Made by a program: the position numbers and the translations under genes
Shown: in pieces, positions 34,668-49,100 of the stretch
Position numbering within the stretch: the stretch's first letter is position 1
Layout: each line of letters starts with the position of its first letter
Assembly (NCBI GenBank): GCA_001953115.1
Contig: LSSL01000174.1
Span: forward strand, 1-61,751
DNA: 61,751 nucleotides
From: Smittium mucronatum
Taxonomy: Eukaryota > Kickxellomycota > Harpellomycetes > Harpellales > Legeriomycetaceae
Direction of reading: 5' to 3'
The notes under the pieces: generated by a model
What the model was told of the DNA's origin: nothing
Databases searched by the model: none
The model's input: the letters and a program-made list of their open reading frames with translations, nothing else

Positions 34668-36389
34668 ATGGAAGACTTTGACTAGTATACAGAATCTCAG
34701 TTATTTCCTTCTAACAACTCTTTTTTGAATTTTTCTAGTCAGTTTGATTTTGATAGTTTGAATTTTGAATCCCAAAATATCTCACAAAACAAATCACAAA
34801 ATTATTTTTGTTTTTTAGTGGAAGATATAGATTCGAATTATTCAAATATTTTTTGAAAAAAAAAATTAAATTTTTTCAGGGATTTACCATCTTTTGCTGG
34901 CGATCCAATAATTCCTGATTTCATTTTAAGCATGGAGAATATTTGTCCATATAAAATTTTGATTCTATATCATAAGAATGAATTATTTGAAAAAATATTA
35001 ATTTTTATGAAATATTACGCAAAAAATAAGCTCAGAGAAAATCGAATACAAAAATTTATTGAATTTAATGAGCTCAAAAAATTTTAAGCTATTAATATAT
35101 TGATGTAAATAAAAAAATTCCATTATAAAGAGATTATTGGAGTAATGATACTAAGCTCCACGATTACTTCATTTCTGATCTTATGAGCTCGAAAATATTT
35201 GGATATATTCTTTCAAATTTTCATGTGTCTTATGACTATTTAAATGATTAATAAAATTTTTATCCAGCTGATGAATTATTTAAAATAAAATATTTTATTA
35301 ATTTTATCAAAGAAAAGTTTAAAAAAAATTATAATCCTCATCAAAACATTTCATTCGACGAATCTGTGATAAAACTTAAAGGAGGATGCTCAATTAAACA
35401 GTACATGCCATTAAAAACTGTAAAAAGAGGTATTAAAGTTTGGGTTCTTTCGGATCATTCAGGCTACTGTTGAGATTTTGGGATTTACCAGGGAAAAATT
35501 GATAGATCTCCAGTAAAAGGATTAGGATTTAAGGTGGTATCTTACCTTATATCAGATTTAAAATAGCAAAATCACAAGATATTTTTCGATCTATTCTTTA
35601 CCTCAGTTCCGCTATTGATTTTTTTGAAAATAAATCATTTTTATGCTTGTGGAACTATTAAAATTACTATGAAAAACTTCCGAAATTTCCAACCAATAAA
35701 AGATTGGATAGCTATGAGTGGGAATGGTTTGGTTCAAATGAGTGTTTATCTATAGCTAATGGTTAGATGTTAAGCCTGTACATGTAATATCTAATTATCA
35801 CGATCCAAGAATGCAAGCTATGAAAAAAAGAAGTCAAATAGATGGCACTGAAAAAGAAGTTCCAATGCCTCAAATGATTTTGGATTATAATAAATCAATG
35901 AATTCTGTCGATATACTTGATCAAAGAAAATCTTTCTATGTAATTGACAGGAAAAGCCACAAATGGTGGCACAGAATATTTTTCCATTTTATAGAAGTAA
36001 CTATAGTCAATTCCTACATAATATGTAGCAAAATATTTGATTATTATCCGTAAAAATTATTAAATATAAAAAAAATGGAGATCAAGGAATTTATATTGGA
36101 TTTGATAGATAAACTTTGCGATGAAAAGATATCTTTAATCAATTAGTTAAGATTTTTTTATATATTTCAAGATAAAAAGCAAAAAAAATTACGTTCAGAT
36201 TACATAAGATTCACAAGTTACAAACACCTTCCCGTTAGAGGAAAAAGAAAATTGTGTACAATCTGCAGAACTTCTAGAAAAAAATCCCGAAATTTTTGGA
36301 ACTGTAGAGTTTGCAAAGTTATTCTTTGTCCGAGAGAGGATAATCCTTGTATTACTAAATTTCACTTAGATAATCGAGGATTTTTTTGA
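34668..36389 (+). pseudogene. piggyBac-type transposase, decayed
   Basis: Translation with frame changes recovers a piggyBac (DDE_Tnp_1_7) protein. It has an acidic N-terminal region (from ATG 34668, first in-frame stop at codon 6) and MSSKIFGYILSNFHVS (near 35182-35230). FDESVIKLKGG, then MPLKTVKRGIKVWVLSDHSG (near 35350-35465), is the family's catalytic-core signature. Next come YNKSMNSVDILDQ within an 80-codon open frame (35811-36053) and KWWHRIFFHFIEV. The end (about 36250-36330) has LCTIC, CRVC and LCP Cys pairs, the C-terminal cysteine-rich zinc-binding domain of piggyBac/PGBD proteins. Stops and frameshifts inactivate it, but the C-terminal domain is unusually well preserved. Confidence 0.8.
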
Positions 36390-38755
36390 ATTTTTTTAAA
36401 TTTATTAATAGTATTTTAATATTTTAAAAATAATTTATTTTGGTATCTCAGCTTATTGATTTCCTAAGAAAATATCATAAATTTGGATTCATAAATTTTA
36501 ATAAAATGAAATTTATGGCCACTAGTCTAAAAATTCGCCAGATTCTTTAAATTTATTGTTAATTTTATTTTAAATTTTCAGAATAAAAATGCATATATTA
36601 CCTCTATCAATTTATAGCAAGCATAAAATTTCCATAAGGATTAATTTTTTATTATGGAAATAGAAAAAATCTTTTTTAAATTTTATAAATGGAAAAGCTT
36701 TAACTTATTTATATAAAGCTTAATAAATCATGAAAATTGAAATATATTTTTTGTGGAAATCTATCTAAAAAAAATAGTGAAAGCTTGATTATTTTTACTG
36801 ATTTTAGAGAAAAATAATGTTAGAACAACCTATTCAAGATTTTTCCAGGAGTTTTTAGTAGCTTTCATTGAAAGATCTATGCTAAAACACCAATTTTATT
36901 ACAATAGAATAACCTTTGATCTCATCATTTTTATTAATTAAACTATATTTTATCCTCAATTGCAAAACCTAAAGTTGAAGAGCAAAAAAAAAAAGATAAA
37001 TATAGTTCTTTTGTGCTATTTTATACTGCTTATATATTTATATTATCCTAATTATGCACTTTACAAATTGCTGTAACTTGTAAATTTGAAGCTACATAAG
37101 TTTAAATCAATAAATTCACTTAAGGAAAATCTTTTATGCAGAAATAAAAGAACATGCTTATATATAAACGATTTTTCGATTTCATATTTTTAAAATTAAT
37201 GGAAGAGATTTGGTTTAAAAACAATATATCTTTTTAAATTTCAGATAAAACCCATTCTTAAAGTTTCAATTCAATTTTTGAAATGGTTTTAACAAAAAAA
37301 TCTTAATTTAAGTAAACTTTTCTTACGATAATACAATTTTAGTCACAAGTGGCTATTATTCTGATATTTAGTGTTTTTATATTGGTTTTATTATCAAAAT
37401 AAAATTATTTATAAAACCGTGTTTGGGGTAGAGGGATGCAGATATTGGGCTTCAACATAAAAAAATAACGTTTTTTAACAAATGAAGTATTGAATAATGA
37501 AATTAATATTTGATATTAAAATTCCACCCATTATGTTTACAAACACAAACCACTCTCCGGTTTACACAAAAAAAAAATTCCATTTGAAATGGGAAAACAA
37601 ACTTACAAAAAAATACCTTTTGAAGACTAATTAAATAAGATTTATATATTTCAAGGCATAATAAGATTTTAAATTTTGATTACTTCTTAATATTTTTATG
37701 TCTTTGGATTAAACACTTTCTTTATAGCTAGCAGAAAAAGCTATCTAAAAAAATTAGAGATGAGTTGATAAGTAGTGAAACATGAATGGTTGAAGTTAAA
37801 CTGTATTTTTGATATTATACAGATTTCTTTTATGTTTTCTTCGTGTAAAATTTAATCAAAAATTTGCGCAGAAGTTAAGCATACTGTTTAATTTCTAATT
37901 TTTTCAAGAGAAGGGGTGTGTGTATTGTTTATAAATACAATTAAATTTTGTTCTTTATAACTAAATACGATAAATTAACTTATTAATTTTTTATAATTAA
38001 ATTAAAGTTATATCCAGAGATTTCTTTGTAGCATTCTACTTTAGATAGTAAAAAAATGTATTTTATTAAAGAGAAAATAGACTTTTTAAAAATACTTAAG
38101 CTGTGAGTATATTCAACTCGCTTAAATCCTGTCAAATATTTTATAGTGAAATGGGCTTTTTTTATCAATAAAAGAAAAAAAACAAGTCCAAAAAAAGTTT
38201 ATTTTCAAATTATATTTTAGATTGGCTTTTATAATTAATTTTTTAAGTGCATTAAAAGGTCCAGTTGTTTGTAAATTTTTCGATAAAAAATTCAATTGAA
38301 TTAATAAAATCGTTTTTAAGGAAATAATATTCATAGATACATTATTAGAGGAAATATTTAAACAAGATCTATCCAACTGACTTTTTTTCGAAACAAAACA
38401 CTGATTTGTATTATAAATTAATATTTTTTACAAATAAAAAATATTTCTAATAGATCAATTACATAATATCACAATTTCGGTAAATAAAATTCAATTTAAA
38501 AGTTTTACTAGAAAAATCTTTTAAGATTTTCAAAAAATATATATTGAGATACCGAATATATACAAAAATGTACATATTAGTCTCAAAGGAGTAAAATATC
38601 CAAAAAATTCAGTTTAAGAGTTTAATCAAAAAGCTATAAAAAATATTAACAACACATATATAAGAAATAAGAAAATGTATATATTTTTATAAAACTTTTT
38701 ATTCATTTCTTTGAAATTTCAAAACTAGAAAAATAATACATATTTTTTTGATATG
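36390..38755. other. AT-rich region without recognisable genes
   Basis: About 2.4 kb with no family motif. Small ORFs (61 and 84 codons, minus strand, 37983-38376) have only A/T-driven composition. Confidence 0.55.
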
Positions 38756-38982
38756 AAGAATAGAATTTTATTTATATACATTTGAATGGAGAAATTTTTT
38801 GTAACTCAAGGTTAAATTATAAGATGACGTCATTAAAAACTATGCTAAAAAAATATGAAGAAAAGAAAAAGATGTATAGAAAATACTATTATCCTACTAC
38901 AATAATCTTCTATTTCAAACTAATGGCTGAGTACCTACGGGAAAAGCGTGAAATCTACCAACCGAAAGACCCCCCTGGCATT
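38756..38982 (+). repeat. Direct repeat, left copy at gap edge (227 bp)
   Basis: Identical by eye to 39466-39692. This copy ends exactly where the N run begins, and the other starts exactly where it ends. It contains the beginning of the unidentified dispersed repeat. Confidence 0.9.
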
Positions 38983-39465
38983 NNNNNNNNNNNNNNNNNN
39001 NNNNNNNNNNNNNNNNNNNNNNNNNNNNNNNNNNNNNNNNNNNNNNNNNNNNNNNNNNNNNNNNNNNNNNNNNNNNNNNNNNNNNNNNNNNNNNNNNNNN
39101 NNNNNNNNNNNNNNNNNNNNNNNNNNNNNNNNNNNNNNNNNNNNNNNNNNNNNNNNNNNNNNNNNNNNNNNNNNNNNNNNNNNNNNNNNNNNNNNNNNNN
39201 NNNNNNNNNNNNNNNNNNNNNNNNNNNNNNNNNNNNNNNNNNNNNNNNNNNNNNNNNNNNNNNNNNNNNNNNNNNNNNNNNNNNNNNNNNNNNNNNNNNN
39301 NNNNNNNNNNNNNNNNNNNNNNNNNNNNNNNNNNNNNNNNNNNNNNNNNNNNNNNNNNNNNNNNNNNNNNNNNNNNNNNNNNNNNNNNNNNNNNNNNNNN
39401 NNNNNNNNNNNNNNNNNNNNNNNNNNNNNNNNNNNNNNNNNNNNNNNNNNNNNNNNNNNNNNNNN
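38983..39465. other. Assembly gap (483 N), possibly false
   Basis: N run with the same 227-bp sequence abutting both sides. The simplest reading is that two contigs overlap by 227 bp and were not merged, so no sequence may be missing. A real tandem duplication is the alternative. ORFs crossing the N run are artefacts. Confidence 0.9.
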
Positions 39466-39692
39466 AAGAATAGAATTTTATTTATATACATTTGAATGGA
39501 GAAATTTTTTGTAACTCAAGGTTAAATTATAAGATGACGTCATTAAAAACTATGCTAAAAAAATATGAAGAAAAGAAAAAGATGTATAGAAAATACTATT
39601 ATCCTACTACAATAATCTTCTATTTCAAACTAATGGCTGAGTACCTACGGGAAAAGCGTGAAATCTACCAACCGAAAGACCCCCCTGGCATT
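39466..39692 (+). repeat. Direct repeat, right copy at gap edge (227 bp)
   Basis: Second copy of 38756-38982. It is continuous with the rest of the dispersed repeat, which runs on to about 40130. Confidence 0.9.
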
Positions 39693-40130
39693 GCTTCAAG
39701 TAGGCTGGATGACTGAGGTTACGTGCAGTCAAGAATTAAGCTCTTTGTCAACGAACAACAGCTCATTGAATCTACTGAGCTCCTAGTCAGAGCCTACTTC
39801 TAGCAGGATTAATAAAATTAGGCTCCTACCCAAACGTCGGATTGATCGACATGGCTTTCCTACAAATGGCTGTTAGACGCTGAGATCCGTCTGACTGTCT
39901 AACGCTGGACTTGTGAACTAGACTACGTCTCAGAAGTACTAAACGATCGGTACCTCTTGTTTTGAGACGGTACCCCTCTGGTATCGCTGCTCTCCGAATC
40001 GCTGTGCGCTGTCTCCACTACTCCCAAATAAGAAAAGTACAAAGCTGATTGAAATTTTAGTTTATTGTAATTCAAAAAGTAAACTAAAAGGCTCCTAAAC
40101 CACGGCAAGATATTTCACTCTTAGGATTAT
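39545..40130 (+). repeat. Unidentified dispersed repeat, better-preserved copy
   Basis: Homologous along its length to 29085-29670 and on the same strand. The 39640-40020 part is markedly G+C-richer than anything within several kb. It contains inverted repeats that could fold as RNA or DNA: GTTAGAC/GTCTAAC at 39872-39878 and 39897-39903, and CTGAGA/TCTCAG at 39880-39885 and 39928-39933. The longest ORFs (74 codons +, 61 codons -) are not conserved as ORFs in the other copy. It could be a SINE-like or other non-autonomous element, a structured RNA, or the end of a larger element. No Pol III box was found. Confidence 0.65.
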
Positions 40131-43100
40131 ATGTGTCGTTATGTAGTGATTTACTTATATTTTTCAAAATCTGCATTTTCATCAAGATCACTAAAAAGGA
40201 TCTCCTTTATTAAATTCTAAAAATTTAAAAAATAAATGCTCTTATTAATATCCAATAGATCTAATAAGAAAAAAAAATCATTTTCTTTTGATAAATAGTA
40301 TTGTAGAAAATTAGTTTTAGTTTGAAATTATCTTCAGTTTTAAGCAATAAAAGATAAATTTTATGGAAATTTCGACATTGCGTGTTAAACTCAGAAGTAA
40401 TGATAATCCCAATAAAACCTATTGAATAATACTTTTAGTATTTATAAATGAAATTTTTCATTTTTCACTTTAAAAAGCACTAAAAATGACAAAAGAGTCA
40501 ACAATATATATAATTTTACTGGGGAAACATTATATAATAATATTTTCTTTGAATTTGATTATAGTATATTTTGATTTTTGAACCCAAAAGGCTATATATT
40601 TAATCTTTAATATTTGAGTACACAAAAAATCTAATATTTTTTATTATAGACATTCTTGTAGTCATTCAAGCTGTCACAATTTAAAATTAGTAACATTATT
40701 TTTATTTATATTATAAAATTACAGTTAATAGTTTATTAGATCGCTTCAAAGAATATTATATATAACCAGATTTCAAAAAAAAAATTTATTCGTCAATAAC
40801 AATAAAAAGATAATCCCATATGATATAATCAAGAAAGCGAAAGATTATAACAGAAAATTTTTTATGATTAATACATATTATAAACTTTTGAATTTAATGA
40901 TATTTTTTAAACCTTTTCTAAGGTTTGTATTTGGTATAGTATTTTAATATTTAGACCAATTGTATTATGTTACAAAAATTTTCGATTTATTCTCGTAAAA
41001 AATTATAAAGTATAATTATTTAATCGATTTGTTATGTTTTATGAGCAACTTTTAAATGAAGTTTATGCTTTATACCTTTTCTTTAGTTCCAAAACCCTTC
41101 AATAGCATAACTTCTAAAATAACTGGCCATAAATATATGTTTATTAGACACATCTTTTTAAAAAAACTTTTAATATGAAAATATTAAGAATTTTGGCTTA
41201 AAAAAAAGATGAAAATTATATATAGATATGAGGACTAAGTATTAAGAATAAGGTTTTGCACTTTTGAGAAAATTAACATCGATCTTTATACAAAATGTGG
41301 TATAATATATTTAATTGATACAAAACCTATCATTAATATATTTTTAGAACACAGAGTAACCAAATATGTACTAAAATACGTGTATCCAATAAATTCAGAT
41401 AAAAGCATCTTAGAAAGTTATCATTTTCTTTAAATCATACATTAATAATATATACTCAATTCTTATTCACTACGCTATATATGTAAAAAAGAATAAATAT
41501 ATTAAATGCATTTAAGCATATTAACTAAAATTATTCCTAAAATAATACCCAAATATTAATTCAAATAGCTTTTTCTTGAAGAACAAAGCAATAACCGCAT
41601 TTATTTGTTGAATTCTAAGACTTAAACATAAAATAAATTAATGTTGTTATAATAAATGACATTTTTTATATTTGATCTGTTTTTTGACCCGTGTTAAAAT
41701 TGGTTATATCACAATAGTTTACATATTTATTCTTTTATAAGTGATTTTAATTCTAAAACAATCCAAATAAGAAAATTTTTGAAATTTAATTTATTTAATA
41801 TAGCTATAAAGGAAATAACACGCAAAGGTGATTATATTCTCACAGCATTTATGAATAAATGTACAAAAAATTCTTAACAAGAGAGATTTAAAAAAATAAA
41901 ATTGAAATCACTGATTAAATGGTCTTTTGATATTTACTTGCGGTTTTTTTAAAATATAAATCAGAGAAACATTTTTTTGAGCTTAATTATTTTTTTTTCG
42001 GTAAAGAATTCAATATTTTTGTCGATTTTCCATGGTTGAGGATATTTAAAAAGTCCTAATCTCAGAAAATTTTTACATAAAGATTGCCGACTAGAAACAA
42101 AACCAACCAATAGAGTATTATTTTAAGCAATTAATCTTTTCCAAAATCGGTTATTTATGGAAAAATTTGGCCCCTGAAAGGACTAGGAAGTAAAATAAAC
42201 TTTTTAAAATAAAAAAACAATATTAATATCGAGAAAAAGGATAGGAAGGTCAAATAATATCACAAATGACTATTTTATGAGAATATGTTAGGTTTATAAT
42301 TTTTTTTCATCAAATAAATAAATTAAAAATATCATAAAACTCAAATATAACGCCAGCTCCTAATAAATTTTATTATTTTTAGGCTTAAATAATTTAAAAC
42401 ATAAAAAATGTTATTTATGCCTCGATTTTTTAAATTTTAACAACTAAAGTGCATATTTTATTTTTTATGGCCATTTTTATAGAAAAACTTGTGCTTTTAG
42501 TAAAATTATTTAATTAAATTGTTAATGATATGATATTATTATTATTTATATAATGATGTACTTGTTTAAATACCAAACTATCAGCTTAAGAATTAGCAAA
42601 GAATATGACTTTTCAAAACAATTATAGTAATAATTTATTCAAAAAAGTGCCTATTTCATATAGAAAACTAAATTAAAAATGTTATTTCAACACAATAAAT
42701 AGTATTTATTATTTTTTTTATAATTAAAAATTTATTTAAATTATCATCAGCAACCAAATTAAAAATCACTTAAATTTTTTTAAAGCTAATTTAATCATTT
42801 AATTTTCAATTTACCAGCTATATTTGAAATAAAATAAAATATTAGTGCAAAAATAATTATATTTATATGTATCATATGTTACGAAATAATTTACCCGAGG
42901 TCATATCGTTTAAATAGCCTATTTACTGAAAAAAATTAGTATAAAAAATTCAATCTTAATCTAAATCAGGATTTTTGGGTCTGGGACTTGATACGATATA
43001 GATCCGAGACGACCAAAAATATATTTAGCGGGTTGAATGAATTTGACCTAGTATTGGAATATTTTTTTTAGTGGATATAGGATTTAAACGTGTATGGGAA

Positions 43101-46100
43101 TGGTTAAATAAAATAAAGAATTAGAGATAAAAATGTTTTATACTAATAAGTAGGTAATTAAATCTTACTTATTTAAAAGTAAATTGGCAGAAAATACTAT
43201 TATTTCGGTGAATTATTGGGGAATTTTTGAAATGAGATATTTGATTTGATTTAAAGAATTGGATTTAGATATTATGTAAAGTTATGAATTCTAATTTCCC
43301 TAAAAAATTACCAATGAAATCTCTTAAAAAGTTACAGATAAGCTGTATATTATACTTTTGATATTTTTAAGGCAATTTTTGATCAATACAGCTGATTACT
43401 TAAATTCCATATTTATTTTGAGATATTCAATGAATATTGAGTTACATTTGATAGTTTATTAAAATAAAAAGGTCAATTAAACATATTTTTTGAAAAATTG
43501 GCATTTTTTATAATTTTTAATGGAGTTTTTTTATAATTTCTATTATGATTTAGCGTTGGATTTTGAAGTGCTATAGGGGTGTTTTTGGTTTAAAATTTCA
43601 TATTTTGCGAAAAACTGTGCAAGAAAATTTGATAACAGAAGTTAAACCTCAGTATAATAGAATATTATTTTATTATGGTATCAAAGAAAACACCTAATTA
43701 ATGAAATAAATTAATACTGCATCAAGTTAAATAACTAATCCAATAAAAATAAAAATATTTTTGGTTGTGAATAAAATTCTCTGTTTGTATCAATTTAAAT
43801 AGTTTTTAATCTAAAAAAATAAAAATTTATCAAAATAAGATTGACCTAAATGCTATATCTTTTAAATCTTTTTTTCCATTAATATATAAAAAACTTTACA
43901 GAGTATTTGGAGTGATCTTTAATTTTTTAGACAAGATTCTGTAAATTTTTGGCTTTATTTAATATTTATATCAATTAAGCGAAAATTAATTAAATAAATC
44001 AAATAAATTAAATTAAAATACAAATTTAATTTGATTTTTTGCTAAGTATATTTTCATTTTAATTATAAATAATTTTTAAAGAAAAATAACGAAATTATAT
44101 TTTCAGAATCTCTATTTATGCTATAATAAAAAATATATATTGAAATTTTTTATTTAAATGGATAATAATTCTAAATACTAATTTAAAAATAATTTTCTTA
44201 AGTTTTGAATGTTTTTTTTGGAATAATTATTAGAGAAAAATATATTCTAATTGAAGAAAATTTAAAAAAAAACTGAAGTCAAAGAGAATTTTAAGAGTCA
44301 AAAAATTAAATGAAAAACATTTTTTAGGGATAAATTAATATTTAAAGATTTAATTATGATTAATATATTCTATTATACGAGTTTTTTGGAGTAAAATTTT
44401 TTTAAAATAGTATCTAAAGATTATTTTTATTCCAACAAAGGTCAAAAAAGGGATTTTTTCATATTTAATCAGGAAAAATCTGATATAAAAGTTTATCTAT
44501 ATTTACATTTATATCTAATTTTGAATAAACAGCTAGCTATTATATAATCCCTCGATATTATCTTTATATTTGGTGCATAAAATACTAAGAAAGGCTAAAT
44601 AATCTGTTTTATAATGGGGTTTTTTTTCGCAAAGAGATATTCAAAAATTATATTACTTATTGTGTTTCAAGTAATTTTATATTAGATATTAATATAAATT
44701 ATGCATTAAATACCAACTGCTAATAATTACTTTAAAAAATGAATTTCAATGAATTTTTTTAATAAAAATTAGTGAAAACTTCTAAATTTAAATATAGAAA
44801 CTTTTTCTTATTAAATTTTTTATTTACCTTTTTTTTTCTTCAATAATATCAAAAATTAAATAATAGTTTTTCATGTGTAATTTCTCATTTGACTCGTGTA
44901 AAGCAAAACTTCAAAAAATCTTTTTTTTCTTTCTTTCTTTCTTTCTACAAGGATTCTGAAGTCATTTTACAGTATTTTCACGCCGATAAATTTTTCAATT
45001 TATTAGTATTTTTAATGAAAAGGTAATTCTTTTTTGTCCAATTCTTTCATTAATTCTTTCATTTTTTTTGTAATTTTTTGTTTGAATATAATAAAATTAA
45101 AAAAGACTAAATTATTTTCAAAACACCTTATGAAAAAACAACTTAATAGCAAGTCAAAAAATCTCAAGCTCACAATTAAATGATAACAAAATAAAAAGAA
45201 AAAAGCCAAATTGAAGTATTTGTTAAGATTATTTTATATAATCGCTTATATAGTGGTTGGATCTCTTATACACCCTTTTTTATAAAAACATATAAATTTT
45301 ACCTAGACCTTTTTTTTTGACTCAATCGAATGTCAGAATTATTGGTAATTAAATAAAAAGTTATTTAACTAGAATTATATATTTTTTGAATTTTTTTGAA
45401 TTTTTTTTTTTCATTAATCGAATTAGCAGTCTAATGTTAATTAGTTGAAATGAAAAAAAAATGATATCTATTTTTTGTATAAAATAACTGGGTATTTTAC
45501 CTCGTATTTCTTTAAATCTGTATATTGAATTTTTTACATAAATTTAACATTTTCAGTATTAATTTAATATAATATGATTTTTTAACTTCGGGAAATATTA
45601 AAATAATATTTTATAATTATTATAAATATAATTTGATCAGCTTTTATTTATAAAATGACTAAAAAAAACTTGATAAAAAAGAGGCTTAAATATTAATTAT
45701 TTCAAAAATAATAAATTATATACAAATAAATTAATATTTGATTCTACTTTAAATTTAATCATATTTATTAACTAAGATGATTTCTTTAGGGATAAAATAG
45801 CATTCAGACTGGTAAATTCTCGGATTTTCATTAACATCATGCACATTAGTAAGCTTAAGATAATCAAAATTCATTTTTTGGCATCTATCTTGCTTTTACC
45901 ATTATTTATAGTATCTATTAGAAATTTTTGGTGGTTGGATAGAATCGTTATTTTCTAAATTTCGGGAAATATTATCATATAAATAAAATCTCTATATTAT
46001 ATCATTGCATAAAAAACATTATTTGAATGTTTAAATCTTATTTTTATCAAATATATAGGATTAAATAGAAATAGAAATAGAAATAGAAATATTTTTTATT

Positions 46101-49100
46101 AATCTATTAAATGTTAGAGATTTTTTCATTGTTTTTTTTTTGCGTTATGAACTATTATATTTATTTTCCCGGAATTCTGTAATATTCAAATTAGATTTTT
46201 TTATAAAATAGAGTGATACATTTAGAATTTAAAGATTTTTTCCTTTAGATACCAAAAAAATTTAAATTATTTTTTCCTTTTAGAAAAGTTATATCAACTA
46301 CAGGATAGTTTTTTTAAGATTGTAAGGGTTTATTTCACAAATATAAAAAAAGAACTACTAGATTATTTTTCGATATTTTTAAATTTTGATACATCATCAC
46401 ATGAGTATTTTTTATTAAATTCCCGAAATAACTTTATCCCGAGATTCACCCTAAAAAAAAGCTTTTTTTACTATGATTATCAAATTTTGGAATAAACGAA
46501 ATTTTTTTCCACAAAAATAAAGTAATCACAAAATCATTTTTCAAATGAGCTATTAATTTATATCTGAATCTGAAATGATGAGTGTTGATTTTTTTAGGCA
46601 TTTTAACTTTTTTTTATGATTTTTTGAAGTTATAAATATTTTTTGTATTAATTTTACATTTATTATTTCTGTTAATATATCAATTAAAAAATACGTGTAC
46701 TAAATTAAAAAAAAAATCTTATTAAATTCAAATTATTAGTTTTAAATATATTATTAATTTATCTATTGCGATAAAAAGATCTGTATTAAAACAATTATTT
46801 CTTAAATTAAGCTGGAAAAAAATTCCTTTGACCTTTAGGCTATTTTTTTGCGGATTTATTTATTCGAGCTTTAGGTTTATAAATTATATATTTTTCAATT
46901 TTTTTTGGAAAATTTAAGGACCTTTTTTATATGAAAAATATTCAATAGTAGACATGAATATTTTTCAAAAAATTAATCCAAATTGGGGTATATATTTGAT
47001 CCATTAGTACAAATGAATCCATATCATAATTAAACCAGAAAATGAGTTTTAAAATGAACAATTATAAATATTTTTCAGTTTGTATATATAAAAAATTCTA
47101 GTATCTAATTAATAACATCAACAAGAAATATATAGGGTTTTTTTTTAAATCAAAGTGAAATCCTATATGGGGGTGGGGTATTGAAATAAGATATAAATAT
47201 CTCAAAAATATTTAATAAATGCAAAAAAATATTTATAAAGAATAATTACATTTTAAAAGTGATTATTAGGCCAATAGAACGAGGGAGAAGGACGAATAAT
47301 ACACATGCTTCTTTTTTCTTATAAAAAATTTCAACTGAATCTTTAAACAATATAAAAAAAAATACATATAATCATAATCCTCTCTATTCATGCAGCTTAT
47401 TATAGCGTCAATAATATTTCACAGTTTCAGAAATATTTTAATCAATTTATGATTTATATCTGTATTTATATTTCATAACAATAATGATTTAATTATTTGG
47501 GTGTTTTTTTTATTAAATTACCAAGAATGAGACCTCAATAGTAAATGAATATAATCTGATCGCAAAAATGATAAATATTTAGGATATATTAAGGACTATA
47601 AAGATAAAATTCAATAAATATAAAAAATACGACCATACTCTACATTTTATTATACTATTATATTAATTAAAAAGTCATCATATTTAAAAATAAATACAAA
47701 AATATTCAAAATAAATTAACTTAATTCTGAGTAAGAAAAATTGGTGCATAATTTCTTAGTATTAAAAAAAAAACTAATTGGTGTGAGAAAAATTTCAATT
47801 GATTTATTGAATAGGAAGTTTTTTAAATCTAAATAAGTTTCTAAAATCATTGTAGCCTTTGAAACAACCCTAAATTCCCAATATTTCAACAAATTAAACT
47901 TTTTGATTTTGGTGAAATATGAGCAAAAGTTTTATTAAAATACCCTTTATTTTTTCTACCTATTTGAAATCTTAATATTTTTAGAAGCACTGATTTAGTT
48001 ATTCCAATATCTTTTCAGTTTAAAATAATTTTGTTTTTACATTTGATTAATTCAAAATAAAAGAGAAAAATTAGTAAAAATCTTTATAATAGGCAAAAAA
48101 ACCTCTTGAATTTTCCTTATTTCGTTAATTAACTGAAAATTCGCTCTATCTGCTTTTCTTTTTTTAAAAAAAAATGAATAATATTAACTGATTTGTGTTT
48201 TATCGCCGTCATAGTGCATTTTTTAACTTTATTTTATTTCGATAATTTCGATAATTAATCAAATACAACTAATATGATTAATTGCATATTTTTTCTGGTA
48301 TTTTTTCTATTTTAATCTTAAAGCTTTGAGCTTATTGTCTTTATATAAATTTGAAATAAATAAAAAGCGTTGAATTTTAAAAAAAAGCATTAGCACGTCA
48401 AATATTTTGATAAATAAATAATGCTAAATTATTAAATGTAAAATATTTAGCTTTCCTAGTATAATATTGCAAAAAACTCCTTACAGAAAGGATCAATTGC
48501 GTATAACTAGTAATAACCTATTTTAAATATTTTAGAAAGAGATTGGTTCAATTGATAGAAAAAAGTGATAAAATCGCGATAATATTTATATGTTTTATCA
48601 GCTCTTAATTTCCCATTTAAATCTGACTTATTTTAAACAGTTCTTGGAACTGCTTATTGTAAATATATGCAATTTCGTTTTTAAATTTTTGGAGTGAATA
48701 TCAAAGATAGTTACAGTGACGATTTTATAGAAAAAAATGAATATAAATTTTATTAAAACAATTACTTTAATTTATCTACTTACCCTCTTTTTATGTGTTT
48801 ATATTCATTGAACAAGATATTTTAAAATAGCCCAGCCATAAATATACTTAAAAATTCAAAATAGATTAAGGATAAAATGCTTATTCTTAAGAATAAGTAA
48901 AAAATGTTGAGTTTTGGACTGTAATGTAGGCAATAATGATAATAATTTTTTTTAATATGCATGAGCCAATTTTTACCGATGTGATTGAACTGGATTTTCT
49001 TTTTTTGGATAATTATTAATATTTTTCTTTTTTTAATTCTAGCCATCAATTCTTTATTTTCTAACTAAGGAATAAAGTTAATTTATTTTGACTATCCTTG

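Noticed and set aside
34668..36389. Alternative genetic code (TGA read as an amino acid) to rescue transposase frames
   Set aside because: TAA, TAG and frameshifts also interrupt the relics, and the intact genes need no reassigned codon.
38782..39514. ORFs spanning the second N run
   Set aside because: Same reason: the open frame is created by N, and the flanks are the duplicated repeat.
44925..46090. TTTC and GAAATA simple repeats as functional arrays
   Set aside because: Only four to five units each; ordinary microsatellites in AT-rich DNA.
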